In this document: positions 30,587-41,129 of the stretch, in pieces
How positions within the stretch are numbered: position 1 is the first letter of the stretch
How the letters are laid out: each line of letters starts with the position of its first letter
Notes under the pieces: generated by a model
What the model was told of the DNA's origin: nothing
The model's database searches: none
Seen by the model: the letters and a program-made list of their open reading frames with translations, nothing else
From: Strigamia acuminata
Taxonomy: Eukaryota > Arthropoda > Chilopoda > Geophilomorpha > Linotaeniidae
Assembly (NCBI GenBank): GCA_949358305.1
Contig: OX442322.1
Location: 4,588,001 to 4,652,000 of the forward strand
DNA: 64,000 bases
Direction of reading: 5' to 3'
Program-made: the position numbers and the translations under genes

Positions 30587-33500
30587 CTAATAAAATGTGG
30601 TGTAATCGCGTCGATCCTGCTTTCGTAGGCGGCGCGACCGGAAACTGCCAATTTCAGGCGGTCGCGCATGCGCGTCGCTATCGACCGCACTTGCGACACC
30701 TGGTGACGGTTTCGGTAGTTGTTTTTTCTCACTTTTCGTCCCAAGTTCGTTTTCGAATAGGCCTCGTAACGATATCTGGTCGTCATCGTCAATGAAACGT
30801 TCCGTTGCCGCGGGAACAGGTCTGTTTGACGAATTTTTGTTGTTTTTCGTGACTATTTCATTCTGTTTGTCTGTTTCTGTCAAATCCTCGGCAAATGTAA
30901 CCTTTTTAGCTGTTAAAGGTTTCATTATGTCATCTGAGATTTCTTCTCTTGCCTTGTATGGTTTTAATCGCTCTATGTTTACAATATCCATTTTCTTACC
31001 TGACGAACTTCGAATTTCGTAATCATTTGGTGCTGTTCTTCGCACTATCTCATATGGACCAAAGAATTGTGGCAGGAGTTTCTCGCTCAAACCAACCTTT
31101 CGATGTGGTGTTTTCAAATATACTAGTTCTCCTGGGTCGAATTCCACATGTACTCTGTCTAAATCAAAGCGTTTCTTGCTTTTTTCACCTTGTTCTTGTA
31201 TCCGTTCATTAGAAATTCTCCTTGCTTCCCTGATAAATCTGGAAGTACGCAAAGTGAATTCTTTTCGAGGAAGATTTAGATTAACATCCACATTGAGATC
31301 AGCTTCATAACCTCGCATTAAATAATAAGGGGTATAACCTGTTGTTTCATGGACTCCAGTATTATAAGAGAAAAGAAGAAATGGCAAAAATTCATCCCAA
31401 TCCGTGTGATCTTTATTTACATAATTCTGCAACATTTTTGCTAATGTTGCATTAAATCTTTCCGTGAGCCCATTTGTTCTTGGATGGTATCCGGAAGTGC
31501 TCTTGTGGACGGATTTGAATAATGCAGATATCTCCTTAATCATCTCATTTCTGTATTCTGTTCCCTTATCACTCAAAATCTCTCGTGGGCTTCCTTCTTT
31601 CACCATGACTTCATAAACAAGTGCTTTCGCTGCTTCAAGAGCTGTGCAAGCTGGTGCTGCTCTAGCTATTGCAGTGCGCAATAAATAATCCGTAATAACG
31701 AAAACAAACTTGTTTCCCGTGTCAGATGTTGGAAAACTTCCTAAAGTATCTATGGCGACTCTTTCAAACGGTCTCGACACTGTCGACCACGGTTGCATCA
31801 ATCCTTTTGGTGGCGTTGTCATAGTTTTTGCACTTGCACACGATGAACATGAGAGTACGTGATTCCTCACGTCCCTATAAATCTTAGGCCAGAAGAATCT
31901 TGTTCTTATCCTCTTCCACGTTTTGTTAAGGCCTAAATGAGCTCCTGTAAGACCGTCATGCATTTCAACTAATACGCACCTGCGTAAATGCTGCGGAACA
32001 TACAACAATTCTTCCGTGTTTAAGGAATCATATTTCTTCTTCTTAAACAAAGTGTCGCCTTGAAGTACGAATTGCTTTAGCGTTCGTCTTCTGTTGCGCG
32101 GAAGTTGCTCATTTTTCTGCAAGGTTGTGATGATTTCCAAAATCTTCTGATCTTTGCGCTGCTCAGCAGGCAAATTGAGATTCTCGAGAGCTAATGAAGG
32201 AATTTCTATGATTTCTTCTCCACCAACCTCTTCTGGAATTCTACTTAATGCATCGGCATCTGTATGTTTCTTGCCCGACTTATGCAGTACATCATAATCG
32301 TAATCAACCAATTGCAGACTCCATCGTGCTAACCTACCATTTGGATTCTTGACGCTTTTCAGCCATTGAAGGGCTGAATGGTCCGTGATGATGGTAAACT
32401 TCTTTCCATACACATAAGGTCGATACTTCTCTATGCCAAACAATATGGCGAGACATTCTCTTTCCGTCGCGTTATAGTTTTGTTCGGCTTGGCTCAGCAA
32501 CCTACTTGCATAACATATAACGTGCTCCTGATTGTTAATCTTCTGCTTCAGGATAGCTCCAAGACCGTAAGCACTAGCGTCCGTCGATATTATAAATGGC
32601 TGTGCGAAATTGGGGTGAGCCAGCACAGGTACCGTTACCAAAGCTGTTCTTAGTCGCTTAAATGCTTCTTCATGAGGCGGTCCCCAGTCGAATTTCTCGT
32701 CTTTCTTCGTAAGGTTGACCAAGGGTTTGGAAATATCAGCAAATCCTAAAATGAATTTTCTATAATATGAACACAAACCCAAAAATCCCCTTAATTGTTT
32801 GACATTTAGTGGCACCGGAAATTTTGCCACAGACTTGAGATTTCGTGGATCTGGTGAAACGCCCTCTGAATCAATTACATGTCCGAGATACCGGATGGTA
32901 TTGGTCCCGAAAGTACATTTACTCAGCTTCACCTTCAAATTCGCAATTTGCAGTTTTTCGAAAACTGAGTCCAGATCTTGTAAATGTTGTTCAAATGTTT
33001 TCGAAAAAATTATAAGGTCGTCAAGATAGGCTATACAGACCTTTCCCAGGAGGTTGCCCAATACTTTATTCATCAATTTTTGAAACGCGGCTGGGCTATT
33101 ACATAACCCCATTCCGAGGACATTAAATTCATAGTGTCCGGTTGAAGTGGTGAACGCTGTCTTCTCTCGGTCTTGTTCATTTATTTCAACTTGATGGTAT
33201 CCTTGGATTAAATCCATCATTGAGAAAAACTGGGCCCCTGCTAGTTGATCTAAAGTGTCATCTATTCTAGGTAGTGGGTACACCATTTTCTTTGTAATTG
33301 CGTTCAACCTCCTCCAATCAACACAAAACCTCCATTTACCATCTCTCTTCTTGATGAGCAATACTGGCGCACTCCAGGGACTTTTCGATTCCCTAACGAC
33401 TCCCTGTTCTAACAATTTTCTGGTTTCCTCAGCTTCTACTTCTTCTTCTGCGATTGAACGTCTATACGGCTGCAAATGAATAGGGTCATGTTCGCCCGTA

Positions 33501-34387
33501 TCAATTTTATGGCTAAAGTTGGTTACTCTTCCTAAATCTTTATCTGAAATGGCAAACCTGTCCTCATTCTTCTGGAGTAACTGCTTCATCTGCTGTTGTT
33601 GATTCTTATTCATCTTGTCTTTGGCTATTGAAGAGTCAAAATCAAAGCAATGTGCTTGCTTTTCATCCAACAATCCAACGCCTTTGGCAGTTGGGGAGTT
33701 AGAGTCAAAGCAATTTACTTGTTTTTCATCAAACAACCCAATTTCAATGATATAATGTGCCTTACCAATCGCAGACTTCTCCTGTAGAAATATGGACTTT
33801 GATGTTGGATTTGCCACTCGAATTACGCCTTTGCCGTTCTCAAATTTCGTCAATGTCTTGCAACAGAGAATTCCAAATCTATCGATTACATTACCTAACG
33901 GTTCCAAAAACATTTCTGTTGTCAAAGCTGTACTTAAATTAACTGGAACTACACATTCGTGCATTGGTGGAATTGCTATATTTTTTGTCACTCTCGCTAC
34001 ATAATTCTGATCCACATATGTCTTATTCATCGGGAAAACTGCTTCTACTCCGCTATTTCGGCCCACAAAGATTTTTTGTAAGTCATAATCGACGACACAC
34101 CTCGCAAATGTCATGAATGGATCACCCAATAAAAGCTGGTAATTGAAATTTCTAACTATCAAAACTTCAACTGCATACTGCAATTGTCCTATGTGAATAT
34201 TCAAATTTATCTTGCCCACTGGAGTTATTAAATCATTACCTATTCCTCGCAATCTAATGTTTGGCGTAGGCGTGTAATTCAACTGCAACATTTCTGCTAT
34301 TTCTTCACTCAAAAGGTTACTTTTTGCTCCAGTGTCCATGACTGCTTTTATTTCCAAATTCTTTACAATTACTGGGATTTCCAACAA
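30587..34387 (-). CDS. pol: Element D Pol polyprotein
   Basis: 1266 codons counted from a TTG; the frame is open further upstream in the -1 frame relative to gag, so it is probably expressed by frameshifting rather than from its own start. Protease AVMDTGAKSNLLS (about residue 16); RT with WRFCVDWRRLN, MGLCNSPAAF and YLDD (about 452); RNase H STDASAYGLG (about 599); integrase zinc finger HLGLNKTW...CSSC (about 810-850); DDE core with D in IDTLGSF, D in LSDKGTEY and E in NGLTERFN. The C-terminus is Arg/Lys-rich. The frame is uninterrupted, so D looks enzymatically competent. Confidence 0.93.
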   Translation of the reverse strand: MLEIPVIVKNLEIKAVMDTGAKSNLLSEEIAEMLQLNYTPTPNIRLRGIGNDLITPVGKINLNIHIGQLQYAVEVLIVRNFNYQLLLGDPFMTFARCVVDYDLQKIFVGRNSGVEAVFPMNKTYVDQNYVARVTKNIAIPPMHECVVPVNLSTALTTEMFLEPLGNVIDRFGILCCKTLTKFENGKGVIRVANPTSKSIFLQEKSAIGKAHYIIEIGLFDEKQVNCFDSNSPTAKGVGLLDEKQAHCFDFDSSIAKDKMNKNQQQQMKQLLQKNEDRFAISDKDLGRVTNFSHKIDTGEHDPIHLQPYRRSIAEEEVEAEETRKLLEQGVVRESKSPWSAPVLLIKKRDGKWRFCVDWRRLNAITKKMVYPLPRIDDTLDQLAGAQFFSMMDLIQGYHQVEINEQDREKTAFTTSTGHYEFNVLGMGLCNSPAAFQKLMNKVLGNLLGKVCIAYLDDLIIFSKTFEQHLQDLDSVFEKLQIANLKVKLSKCTFGTNTIRYLGHVIDSEGVSPDPRNLKSVAKFPVPLNVKQLRGFLGLCSYYRKFILGFADISKPLVNLTKKDEKFDWGPPHEEAFKRLRTALVTVPVLAHPNFAQPFIISTDASAYGLGAILKQKINNQEHVICYASRLLSQAEQNYNATERECLAILFGIEKYRPYVYGKKFTIITDHSALQWLKSVKNPNGRLARWSLQLVDYDYDVLHKSGKKHTDADALSRIPEEVGGEEIIEIPSLALENLNLPAEQRKDQKILEIITTLQKNEQLPRNRRRTLKQFVLQGDTLFKKKKYDSLNTEELLYVPQHLRRCVLVEMHDGLTGAHLGLNKTWKRIRTRFFWPKIYRDVRNHVLSCSSCASAKTMTTPPKGLMQPWSTVSRPFERVAIDTLGSFPTSDTGNKFVFVITDYLLRTAIARAAPACTALEAAKALVYEVMVKEGSPREILSDKGTEYRNEMIKEISALFKSVHKSTSGYHPRTNGLTERFNATLAKMLQNYVNKDHTDWDEFLPFLLFSYNTGVHETTGYTPYYLMRGYEADLNVDVNLNLPRKEFTLRTSRFIREARRISNERIQEQGEKSKKRFDLDRVHVEFDPGELVYLKTPHRKVGLSEKLLPQFFGPYEIVRRTAPNDYEIRSSSGKKMDIVNIERLKPYKAREEISDDIMKPLTAKKVTFAEDLTETDKQNEIVTKNNKNSSNRPVPAATERFIDDDDQISLRGLFENELGTKSEKKQLPKPSPGVASAVDSDAHARPPEIGSFRSRRLRKQDRRDYTTFY

Positions 34388-34494
34388 TGACTCCGAAATT
34401 TTTGCGTCAATTATTATGATGTTATCCTTTTTCCATCTTCTCTTCTTCTTCTTACTTCTATTTGGATGGTAACAGTTTCTTTGTGGCCGATCCT

Positions 34495-34746
34495 CTAGTT
34501 TCCCGTCTGAGATTGAGTGTTAACTGTAGGATTAGGACCTTCTCTTCTACGTCTTCTTGGTCTTTCTGCATTACCACCTCTATCCTGTTGGTATCTTGGT
34601 GGATTATAGAACTCGCAACTAAAATGATGATAGCATCCGCACGAACGAGTATTATTATTATTACTATTGTTGTTATTGTTAGTATTATAATTTTGACTAC
34701 CACCTTTATTACTACCTCTTTGAAAATTCTGACCTCCTTGTCTCAT
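34495..34746 (-). CDS. Element D nucleocapsid-like segment
   Basis: 83 codons, in the same frame as gag but after its TAA (34756-34758). Asn-run (NNNNNSNNNN), a Cys/His group CGCYHHFSC and a basic RPRRRRREG stretch, as expected of nucleocapsid. It is either separated from capsid by a nonsense mutation or reached by stop-codon readthrough. Confidence 0.6.
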   Translation of the reverse strand: MRQGGQNFQRGSNKGGSQNYNTNNNNNSNNNNTRSCGCYHHFSCEFYNPPRYQQDRGGNAERPRRRRREGPNPTVNTQSQTGN

Positions 34747-34755
34747 TGGTGCATA

Positions 34756-35865
34756 TTACTGGCTTCCTATTAAGATGGGTACTTCAGACTCCGGGTCCGC
34801 TGTCTCAAGAGCCAATAACTGTTGCCTTAGATTTGCATTTTCAGTTAAAAGCTCAGCGTGGGTTAATGGGGTTACAACAGTTCCACTCAGTTTACCTGCT
34901 GTTACTGGAGTCACCTTTTCGTCCACTACCTTTTTGAAAAGTGACAGCAGTACATCCGTTGGATCCTTGATTTTCATAGTCTCATACAACTTGAGTCTTT
35001 GTTCCATCTCTGCCAGTTTAGTCGGAAATACAGTTACAATCATTTGCTGCATTGCCGGCTTCAAACCTTGGAACACATAATTAATTTTTTGACTTTCAGT
35101 GAGTTCCGGTAATACAAAAGCACATTCAGCCAATACTTTCTTCATATAGGCATCTGCTGTTCCTTCTGTATGTTTCATGAAGTGAAGAGTATTTAAAACA
35201 TTTTCCTGGCCTCTACGAAACTTTTTTTCAAGTTGTGGTTTCCACTCGGTCCAAGTCCATGTTGGATTCTTTTTTAATAACTCCACAAACCATGCCAATC
35301 CATCAGTTTTTAACGCTAATGGTAAATGTTTAACTCTCTCATCATCAGTGCCTATTGTGGCTTCATACGCTACTAGCCATTGGTCAATATTTCCCTTTGT
35401 GGTGTCATAACAAATAACATCCCGCTTTTGTATCATTACACTCTTAAAAAGGTCAGTTAGAACTGCTATTGGGTCCGTCATCTTGGATTTTATTCCTTTT
35501 GATGTGGATCCTTGAGTATTAGTACTAGATAAAGGTGTTTGTACAAATTTTATTGGTGTTAATAATTCAAAAACCGATTGTAACACTTTTGGCTTTATTA
35601 ATTTCAAAGGTGAAGAAGAATCAAGCTCCTGTTGCGATAAGGAATCCTGGAAATGTTCTTCCTCTTTGATTTCAACAACTGGTTCCTCTTGTTTTATTTC
35701 AACAACCTGTTCTTCCTCTTCAACTTCAGGCTTAGTGTGTTTTATCTTTCCACTCCCTCTTTTAGTTGTGATATTACGGTTATCTACTGTCCTTTGTAAT
35801 TCTTGGTTTTGTAAATCTAGTAGATTATCCGTTTGTGTTTGTGTAAGCTTCACTGGTTTCTCCAC
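34756..35865 (-). CDS. gag: Element D Gag (matrix-capsid part)
   Basis: 369 codons from an ATG (MEKPVKLTQTQTDN). A Glu-rich N-terminal part (VEIKQEEPVVEIKEEE) is followed by the Gag capsid-type core: IDQWLVAYEATIG, WTWTEWKPQLEKKF and QKINYVFQGLKPAMQQ are of the kind found in Gypsy Gag. It ends at TAA (34756-34758) before the nucleocapsid-like segment in the same frame. Confidence 0.85.
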   Translation of the reverse strand: MEKPVKLTQTQTDNLLDLQNQELQRTVDNRNITTKRGSGKIKHTKPEVEEEEQVVEIKQEEPVVEIKEEEHFQDSLSQQELDSSSPLKLIKPKVLQSVFELLTPIKFVQTPLSSTNTQGSTSKGIKSKMTDPIAVLTDLFKSVMIQKRDVICYDTTKGNIDQWLVAYEATIGTDDERVKHLPLALKTDGLAWFVELLKKNPTWTWTEWKPQLEKKFRRGQENVLNTLHFMKHTEGTADAYMKKVLAECAFVLPELTESQKINYVFQGLKPAMQQMIVTVFPTKLAEMEQRLKLYETMKIKDPTDVLLSLFKKVVDEKVTPVTAGKLSGTVVTPLTHAELLTENANLRQQLLALETADPESEVPILIGSQ

Positions 35866-36492
35866 TGTTAAGCTTTGAAATGCACTATAATTTTTATTTT
35901 CACTACTCTATAATGCACCTCACACATTCACTAATAACCACAATTCACCAACACACAATCCTGAAACAAATTTTATTTATTATTAATAAACACCAATTTA
36001 AATTCAAGATATTATTAATGTCACTATTTTCCTGAAAATAGACAAATTATCATTATTAATCACCAACAGAATCAACACAATTTATCAACTTCCTGAAAAA
36101 AAACAAATTATTAAAACTTTATTAAATATATTATTATCAAAATTATTTCCCTCTAAATATCTAATATCCAACAATCTTAAACAACTTTAACAATTAAATC
36201 CAAAATATTATTTAACTCAATGCAAACTCATTAACTATTCACTAAGAAACTGTTTCCAAACTCTGAGTCACTCTATGATTCACTCTTATTTTCGCTAATA
36301 TGCAAATTAATCTGCACTCTTTCTAAATTTTATAAGAATTTCTACTATTTTCACTAAGTTTTTACGGGGTTTTTAGCTCTAACTTCTCAATTTTAGCACA
36401 AAATTGGCTGATTTTACTGTAAACTTTCACTTATTCACTACTTTATCAACCAATTAGTGGGTCTCAAAAGAAAACCGCAATCTCCACCACTT
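35866..36492 (-). other. Untranslated leader of element D
   Basis: AT-rich, no gene. After the LTR the sense strand reads AAGTGGTGGAGATTGCGG; TGGTGGAGATTGC is in the right place for a primer-binding site but I cannot match it to a tRNA from memory. Confidence 0.55.
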
Positions 36493-36962
36493 TGTTACGT
36501 GGCCAACTGGCCAATAATGACCACATAACTTATAACTGTTTTGATAAACATCATTTAATAACTAAGAGTGAAATGAACAGGAGTCAGAGTTTAGGTTGAA
36601 ATATAAACTATGTTCTTTTATTCTTTAATTACAAAACATAAACTTAATTGAAATCATAAAACTAAACCTAAAACTAAAGTAAACATTAAGACTAAAGACA
36701 TGAATAACACCTTCTTTCTTATTTGCAAACTAATCATGCCATATACTGGCTGAAACATTAATCATTAGAAGTCCTGGGAAGACTGAGGTCCAAGAGTCAA
36801 AGTGCCTCTTTTATACCCAAGTCACCCCCCTGAGTTAGTTCTAATTGACTCGCCCGTGATGTCACCATCACGTACGCAGTCTAGTGATAGATTTTGACAA
36901 TTCTAATAACATTTGTGCTGGTTTGAGACGGTCGGCAGACGACGCGACTCAACCGCATGACA
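36493..36962 (-). repeat. 5' LTR of element D
   Basis: 470 bp, nearly identical to 11810-12279; outer flank ATAT completes the TSD. Confidence 0.88.
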
Positions 36963-37146
36963 ATATGGGCATGTCATTGCTAATAAATGCATTGATTGGG
37001 ATACTTAACACAGAACAGAGGTTAAAAATCATTATCAATCAATGCAGCAAAGTTCCGAAATTACAACGACATGCCTGTTGCATTTAACCGCAAATATGCA
37101 ACTAAATTAGCTCAAACAGTTGGGCATAAACTAACAGTCTCCACCA
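36963..37146. other. Unassigned sequence between D and relic E
   Basis: No gene seen. It contains an 11-bp inverted repeat, TGCATTGATTG near 36986 and CAATCAATGCA near 37035. It is continuous with the edge of copia element C before D inserted. Confidence 0.4.
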
Positions 37147-37722
37147 GTGAACGATAGCGAACCCGAGTTTTATACGGTTAGGATATATTGTGCTGAGGTT
37201 AGAGAACCAAACACTTTCGAGGAAGCAATAGCATCGCCCCAAAAAGATGATTGGGCTGCGGCAATGCGCGAAGAATTGGATACTCTCGAAGAGTTGGAAG
37301 TGTTTGAAGTTAAATCTCGTCTCGACCACCCACATATCGTGGGTAACAAATGGATATTTACGGTAAAATATAACGATTTGGTGGAAATTGTTCGCTATCG
37401 TGCACGACTGGTGGCACAGGGTTTTAGACAGATTTACAATGTTGACTACAAAGAGGTATTTAGCCCAGTAGTTAATTTTGTCTTAATTAGATTGTTTTTC
37501 TGTCTACTGGTGGTTCTGCGTGGTTGGACAGAAGAAAATACGAAAACAAAACACATTCGTATTAGATACTTTTTCCTTTGCGACTGGTTTGAGAAGGGCT
37601 ATTTTAAATTGTCCAAGGTCCCAGGCCAGTGGAATGTGGCTGATATTTTTACTAAGTGGATATCTGGTGAAAAGATCAAGTCATTATGTGGAAAGGTATT
37701 TAGTGTGTTAACCCAAAACTGA
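37147..37722 (+). pseudogene. Copia pol relic E with a large internal deletion
   Basis: 191 codons. The first 130 match the start of copia RT (EEAIASPQKDDWAAAMREEL, RYRARLVAQGFRQ, EVFSPVVNFVLIRLFFCLLV). At about 37530 the reading jumps, still in frame, to the very end of copia RNase H (KTKHIRIRYFFLCDWFEKGY...WNVADIFTKWI). RT palm with YVDD and most of RNase H are missing, so the product cannot be an enzyme. The ends match the intact copia at 41130-45560. Confidence 0.8.
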
Positions 37723-37787
37723 CCGTTTAATGCGGGCCATGGCATTGTGTCATGGCATGGATTTGGTATGCAGGAGCCTGTGTGTCT

Positions 37788-37935
37788 GGCCATGCTGCAG
37801 AATCCATACAGGTCGCGGTCGGGTTCATGTGTCATCTGACCATGTGGCAGAATCCGTACTCGGATCACGGTCGGGCACATGTACCTGGGCCATGCTGCAG
37901 TATCTGTATGGATCTCGGTCGGGCACAGATAACCT
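37788..37935 (+). repeat. 50-bp minisatellite, three units
   Basis: CATGCTGCAG / CATGTGGCAG / CATGCTGCAG recur at 37791, 37841 and 37891, exactly 50 bp apart, each followed by a CGGTCGGG string. It lies after the end of relic E pol and is cut by Gypsy copy 2. Confidence 0.75.
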
Positions 37936-39671
37936 TGTGACGATTCTACTTTTGGGCTAATTTATTAGTCCTTTGAGATAGATAATTCGGTTTATACAAG
38001 ACGTTGCTAAGTTTAGCAACAACCTAACCGGGATAAGCTACGGAAGTCTTTACAAACATGAATATGTGGACAAGTAGAAATAACTTACAGTTTTAGTGTG
38101 ACATGACATATTTATTACTAAATACTAACAACAAAAGATGGGTTCTTGACGCGTGTAAACGGGCGGCATCAACTGGTTGAGGATCCGGGCGAAGCCAGAG
38201 GGATACGGCTGACTTGCGGCATCGTCACAAATATCGCTACAGAGACGTATTTGGTCCGCAGCTCGAGTATCTAATAATGCGAAGAGTCCTTCGCATAAGT
38301 AGGAATATTCAGCAGAATATTCCATGTTCCAAATGAATAAAAGTAAAGTAATTAGTGGAATACAACAAATGAATTGTTGTATAAATATTAATTGGGCGGG
38401 GATCGTCACGACAATTGAGAGAACGTCGCGGGAGTTGTTGAGACTCCATCCGCCAGCATGCCTTACGACGACAAGATCTCGTGATCAGGCGCCGGGTATT
38501 TAATTGTGTGCTTTAACTCGCTATCGGTGGTACTAACCACCAGGTAAACATTTCTATGGACTTACCGGGTTTAAAAGATATTGCCAATACAGGATTACCA
38601 ATGCCCGAGTAATTTGTTTAACACGATATATTTTATATATCATTCACGGGTTACTAACCCGGAGGGTACGATGAGGCGGGGACCGTCACGACGGTCGAGA
38701 GAACCATCGCGGGAGGATTTGACTCCTCCATCCGCCAGCATGCCTTACGATGACGGGATCCATTGATCGAGCACCGGGTAAAATATTATTTGGCCACTGC
38801 CGTTGGATTACCATTATCCAGGTAGTTATTTATCGCAACATCTTGAAGATATTACTCACGGGCTACCAACCCGGCGTGTTACCTGTGCATTAGGCCTTTA
38901 CCGACTTTTAACGAGCGGAAGGACCAATCGTAGAAAGACGGGAACCTGCGAGGGCTGTTTACAACAACCATCCTGCAGCGGACTGAGGCCAGTTAGCTGA
39001 GGGACCTACTTTCATTTAGCAAGGTCGTACTGTATACAACCGTTATATTAAGCCACCGTACGAAATCCTACTGTCCCGTAGAACAGCTGGCTAACGTTAC
39101 GGGGCCATTTCATGCGAATGCATGTCTATTACCGGAGTTAGCCTTCCCGAAAAGGCCCTACAACAACAATAACAATAGTAATGAATACCGATTGTGGAGA
39201 GCTGAGGTGGCCTGATGTGTCGATAAGAAAGTGAAATCAAACGATAACAACAATTCAATTACAGACATTGACAGTTATCAAGCCAGGGGATTGAGAGGTG
39301 AGAAACTGATGCTTATATAGTTCTGTAGAACTACTAGATTGGCGACAGCCAATCAGCGTACGAATCAACGGATTCGTGGGTCACTAGTCCGGACCTAATA
39401 TATGACTATGTCCAGATGGGCCCAGTTGGGGTCTGAAAGGGTCCGATTGGTTCCCTTCGACAGGTAAGTAATGTGGATATTGTTTCGATAGAATCAACAT
39501 CATCAAGTAATTAATACTTAATTCTTATTGAATAAAATAGTTATATTTTATTCACCGTGTCCAAGTAATAGTTTATTACGCTTTTTGTTTCATCGAGTTT
39601 GAATTACGCGCGTTTGTTAAACAGCGCCATCTATTGTGAACATTGATAAATACTGATTTGTAATCATCACA
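37936..39671 (-). repeat. 3' LTR of Gypsy copy 2
   Basis: 1736 bp, same termini as the other copies. Confidence 0.92.
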
Positions 39672-40203
39672 CATCCCCCGGTGACAAGCATAGAGTTGGA
39701 CACGCTGGACACGTCGGTTACGGCCGCTGGAGGATCCTCCACGGGTTTAGCCGATCCTTCTACAGCCTGTCGAAGCTTACGGGCTCGCCCTCGTGCCAAG
39801 ATATTGGTTCGTTGAACCTTGGCAATTTCTTTTGCTCGGTCGAGCGTAAGACAGCCTCGCCCTCGCGACATCGCTCTTGGTCGAACGAATTCCTCTACAA
39901 CCTCGCTTCCGACGCTTTCGGTGGCCTGGACAGTTTCAGTAGAAACTTCGGAGTCCTCGGACGGCGGCGGTGATTGTCGAAGGAGTTCAAATCTTACCCC
40001 GGCGTTGGCTTCAGCACGGGTCCAGGTGAGGAAGCGCGGGTCGATGTAAACCGCTTCGCCACGACTATTCAGGAAAAGTCGGCACTTTGGGCAGTGAGCC
40101 CAACACCGCTTCTCATTCGGCTTAATGCCTTTCACCACGTGGGGCTGAACCTCCTTGCGCCACGGCTCCGAACGCGGTCGCGTTTTCCTTCCACGACAAT
40201 TTG
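39672..40203 (-). pseudogene. Third ORF of Gypsy copy 2, 3' part
   Basis: Continues the gene whose 5' part is at 46456-47214. It contains Cys cluster 2 (CWAHCPKCRLF) and the region to VTDVSS, then a deletion of about 1 kb relative to copy 1 joins it to the polypurine tract, so the acidic tail is replaced by a few residues read through the tract into the LTR. The polypurine tract is at 39672-39683. Confidence 0.8.
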
Positions 40204-41063
40204 TGTTACATATAGAGATAATTGTTAGACGTTAAAATCTGATAATTGAATTGTATAACATTGTTTAAATACGAGAATTTAGAGTCTTAAGTCGAAATTG
40301 TGAAAGCATATTTGTGTCAGTAAATGGTTTGATATATGTTGATCGTTTATTGTATAAACTGGATGAATTTCGGCTTATTTGATGTAAAATGTTATAGTGT
40401 TGCTGCTTGTATGCGGTACGAGGGCGCCACACGCAATGTGTTAACGTTCTCGTAACGTGTTAGTCTGTGGTGATGATGTTAAAGCAATGACATCATCGTG
40501 GTGAGAGATTGTATCTTTATTTATTATCTTTTTCGTTTTGTCATAAGATTTGTACTGTGTGTAATTTCAATGACGTCACCAGAATAAAAGTCAATCATTC
40601 TGTTTTAGTTTGCAACCGTGTACGTGTGTTTTTCTTCTGCTAAAACACCTCATTATACATTCATGAAAATAGGCCCAGATTGGACCAACTTCACCTATTT
40701 TCTAGGCATGGAAAACTAACAGTTTTGGACATTACATTTAGGATTCAACTACATTTGAACACAGCTTGGATTGTGAAACCCAGACATTGGTTTCACATTG
40801 GTTAATATGTGATAATATAACATTATCGCATGTGAGTACATTTATTTTACAAGACTTTATATTTATTTTCGTTGTATTTCACGTTGAATACACGTCCCGA
40901 GGAGCGAACGTTTCCACAACGCGAACGACGCCGAGCATACGCATCGCCGGAAAGCCTAACGACGCGCCGCTCGACGTTTGACGATTTATTGGATAGGACA
41001 TTCATATATCAGGTATTTTATTATTTCCACTGCGTTTATGAATATTTTGGCGAGTGTCCTACA
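40204..41063 (+). repeat. 5' LTR of the intact copia
   Basis: TGTTACATATAG...GTCCTACA, 860 bp. It has TGACGTCA near 40571 followed by GAATAAAA (about 40581), the probable polyadenylation signal. Confidence 0.95.
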
Positions 41064-41081
41064 TGGTAGCAGAGGGTGGTT
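41064..41081 (+). other. Primer-binding site of the intact copia, tRNA-iMet
   Basis: TGGTAGCAGAGGGTGGTT starts directly after the LTR. It is complementary to the 3' end of initiator tRNA-Met with one mismatch. Confidence 0.9.
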
Positions 41082-41129
41082 CTGCTAAAACCCGATATCG
41101 ACGGAAAATAGCGACGATACGACGGAAAA

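Larger units (their letters stand above)
11810..36962 (-). mobile_element. Gypsy-like retrotransposon D with Ulp1-type gene (TSD ATAT)
   Basis: Two 470-bp LTRs (11810-12279 and 36493-36962) with about five differences by eye enclose, in minus-strand order, gag, a nucleocapsid segment, pol and an Ulp1-like peptidase gene. The flanks carry a perfect 4-bp TSD, ATAT (11806-11809 and 36963-36966). Gypsy copy 1 (14130-30318) is inserted between pol and the peptidase gene; without it and its TSD the element is about 8.96 kb. The order PR-RT-RNase H-IN makes it Ty3/Gypsy. The peptidase gene occupies the position of env in errantiviruses. Confidence 0.88.

Noticed and set aside
36470-36492. Named tRNA for the primer-binding site of element D
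   Set aside because: TGGTGGAGATTGC is correctly placed but I cannot match it with confidence to any tRNA 3' end.
37791-37935. Three evenly spaced repeats as a CRISPR array
   Set aside because: Contiguous 50-bp minisatellite without unique spacers, in a eukaryotic transposon.
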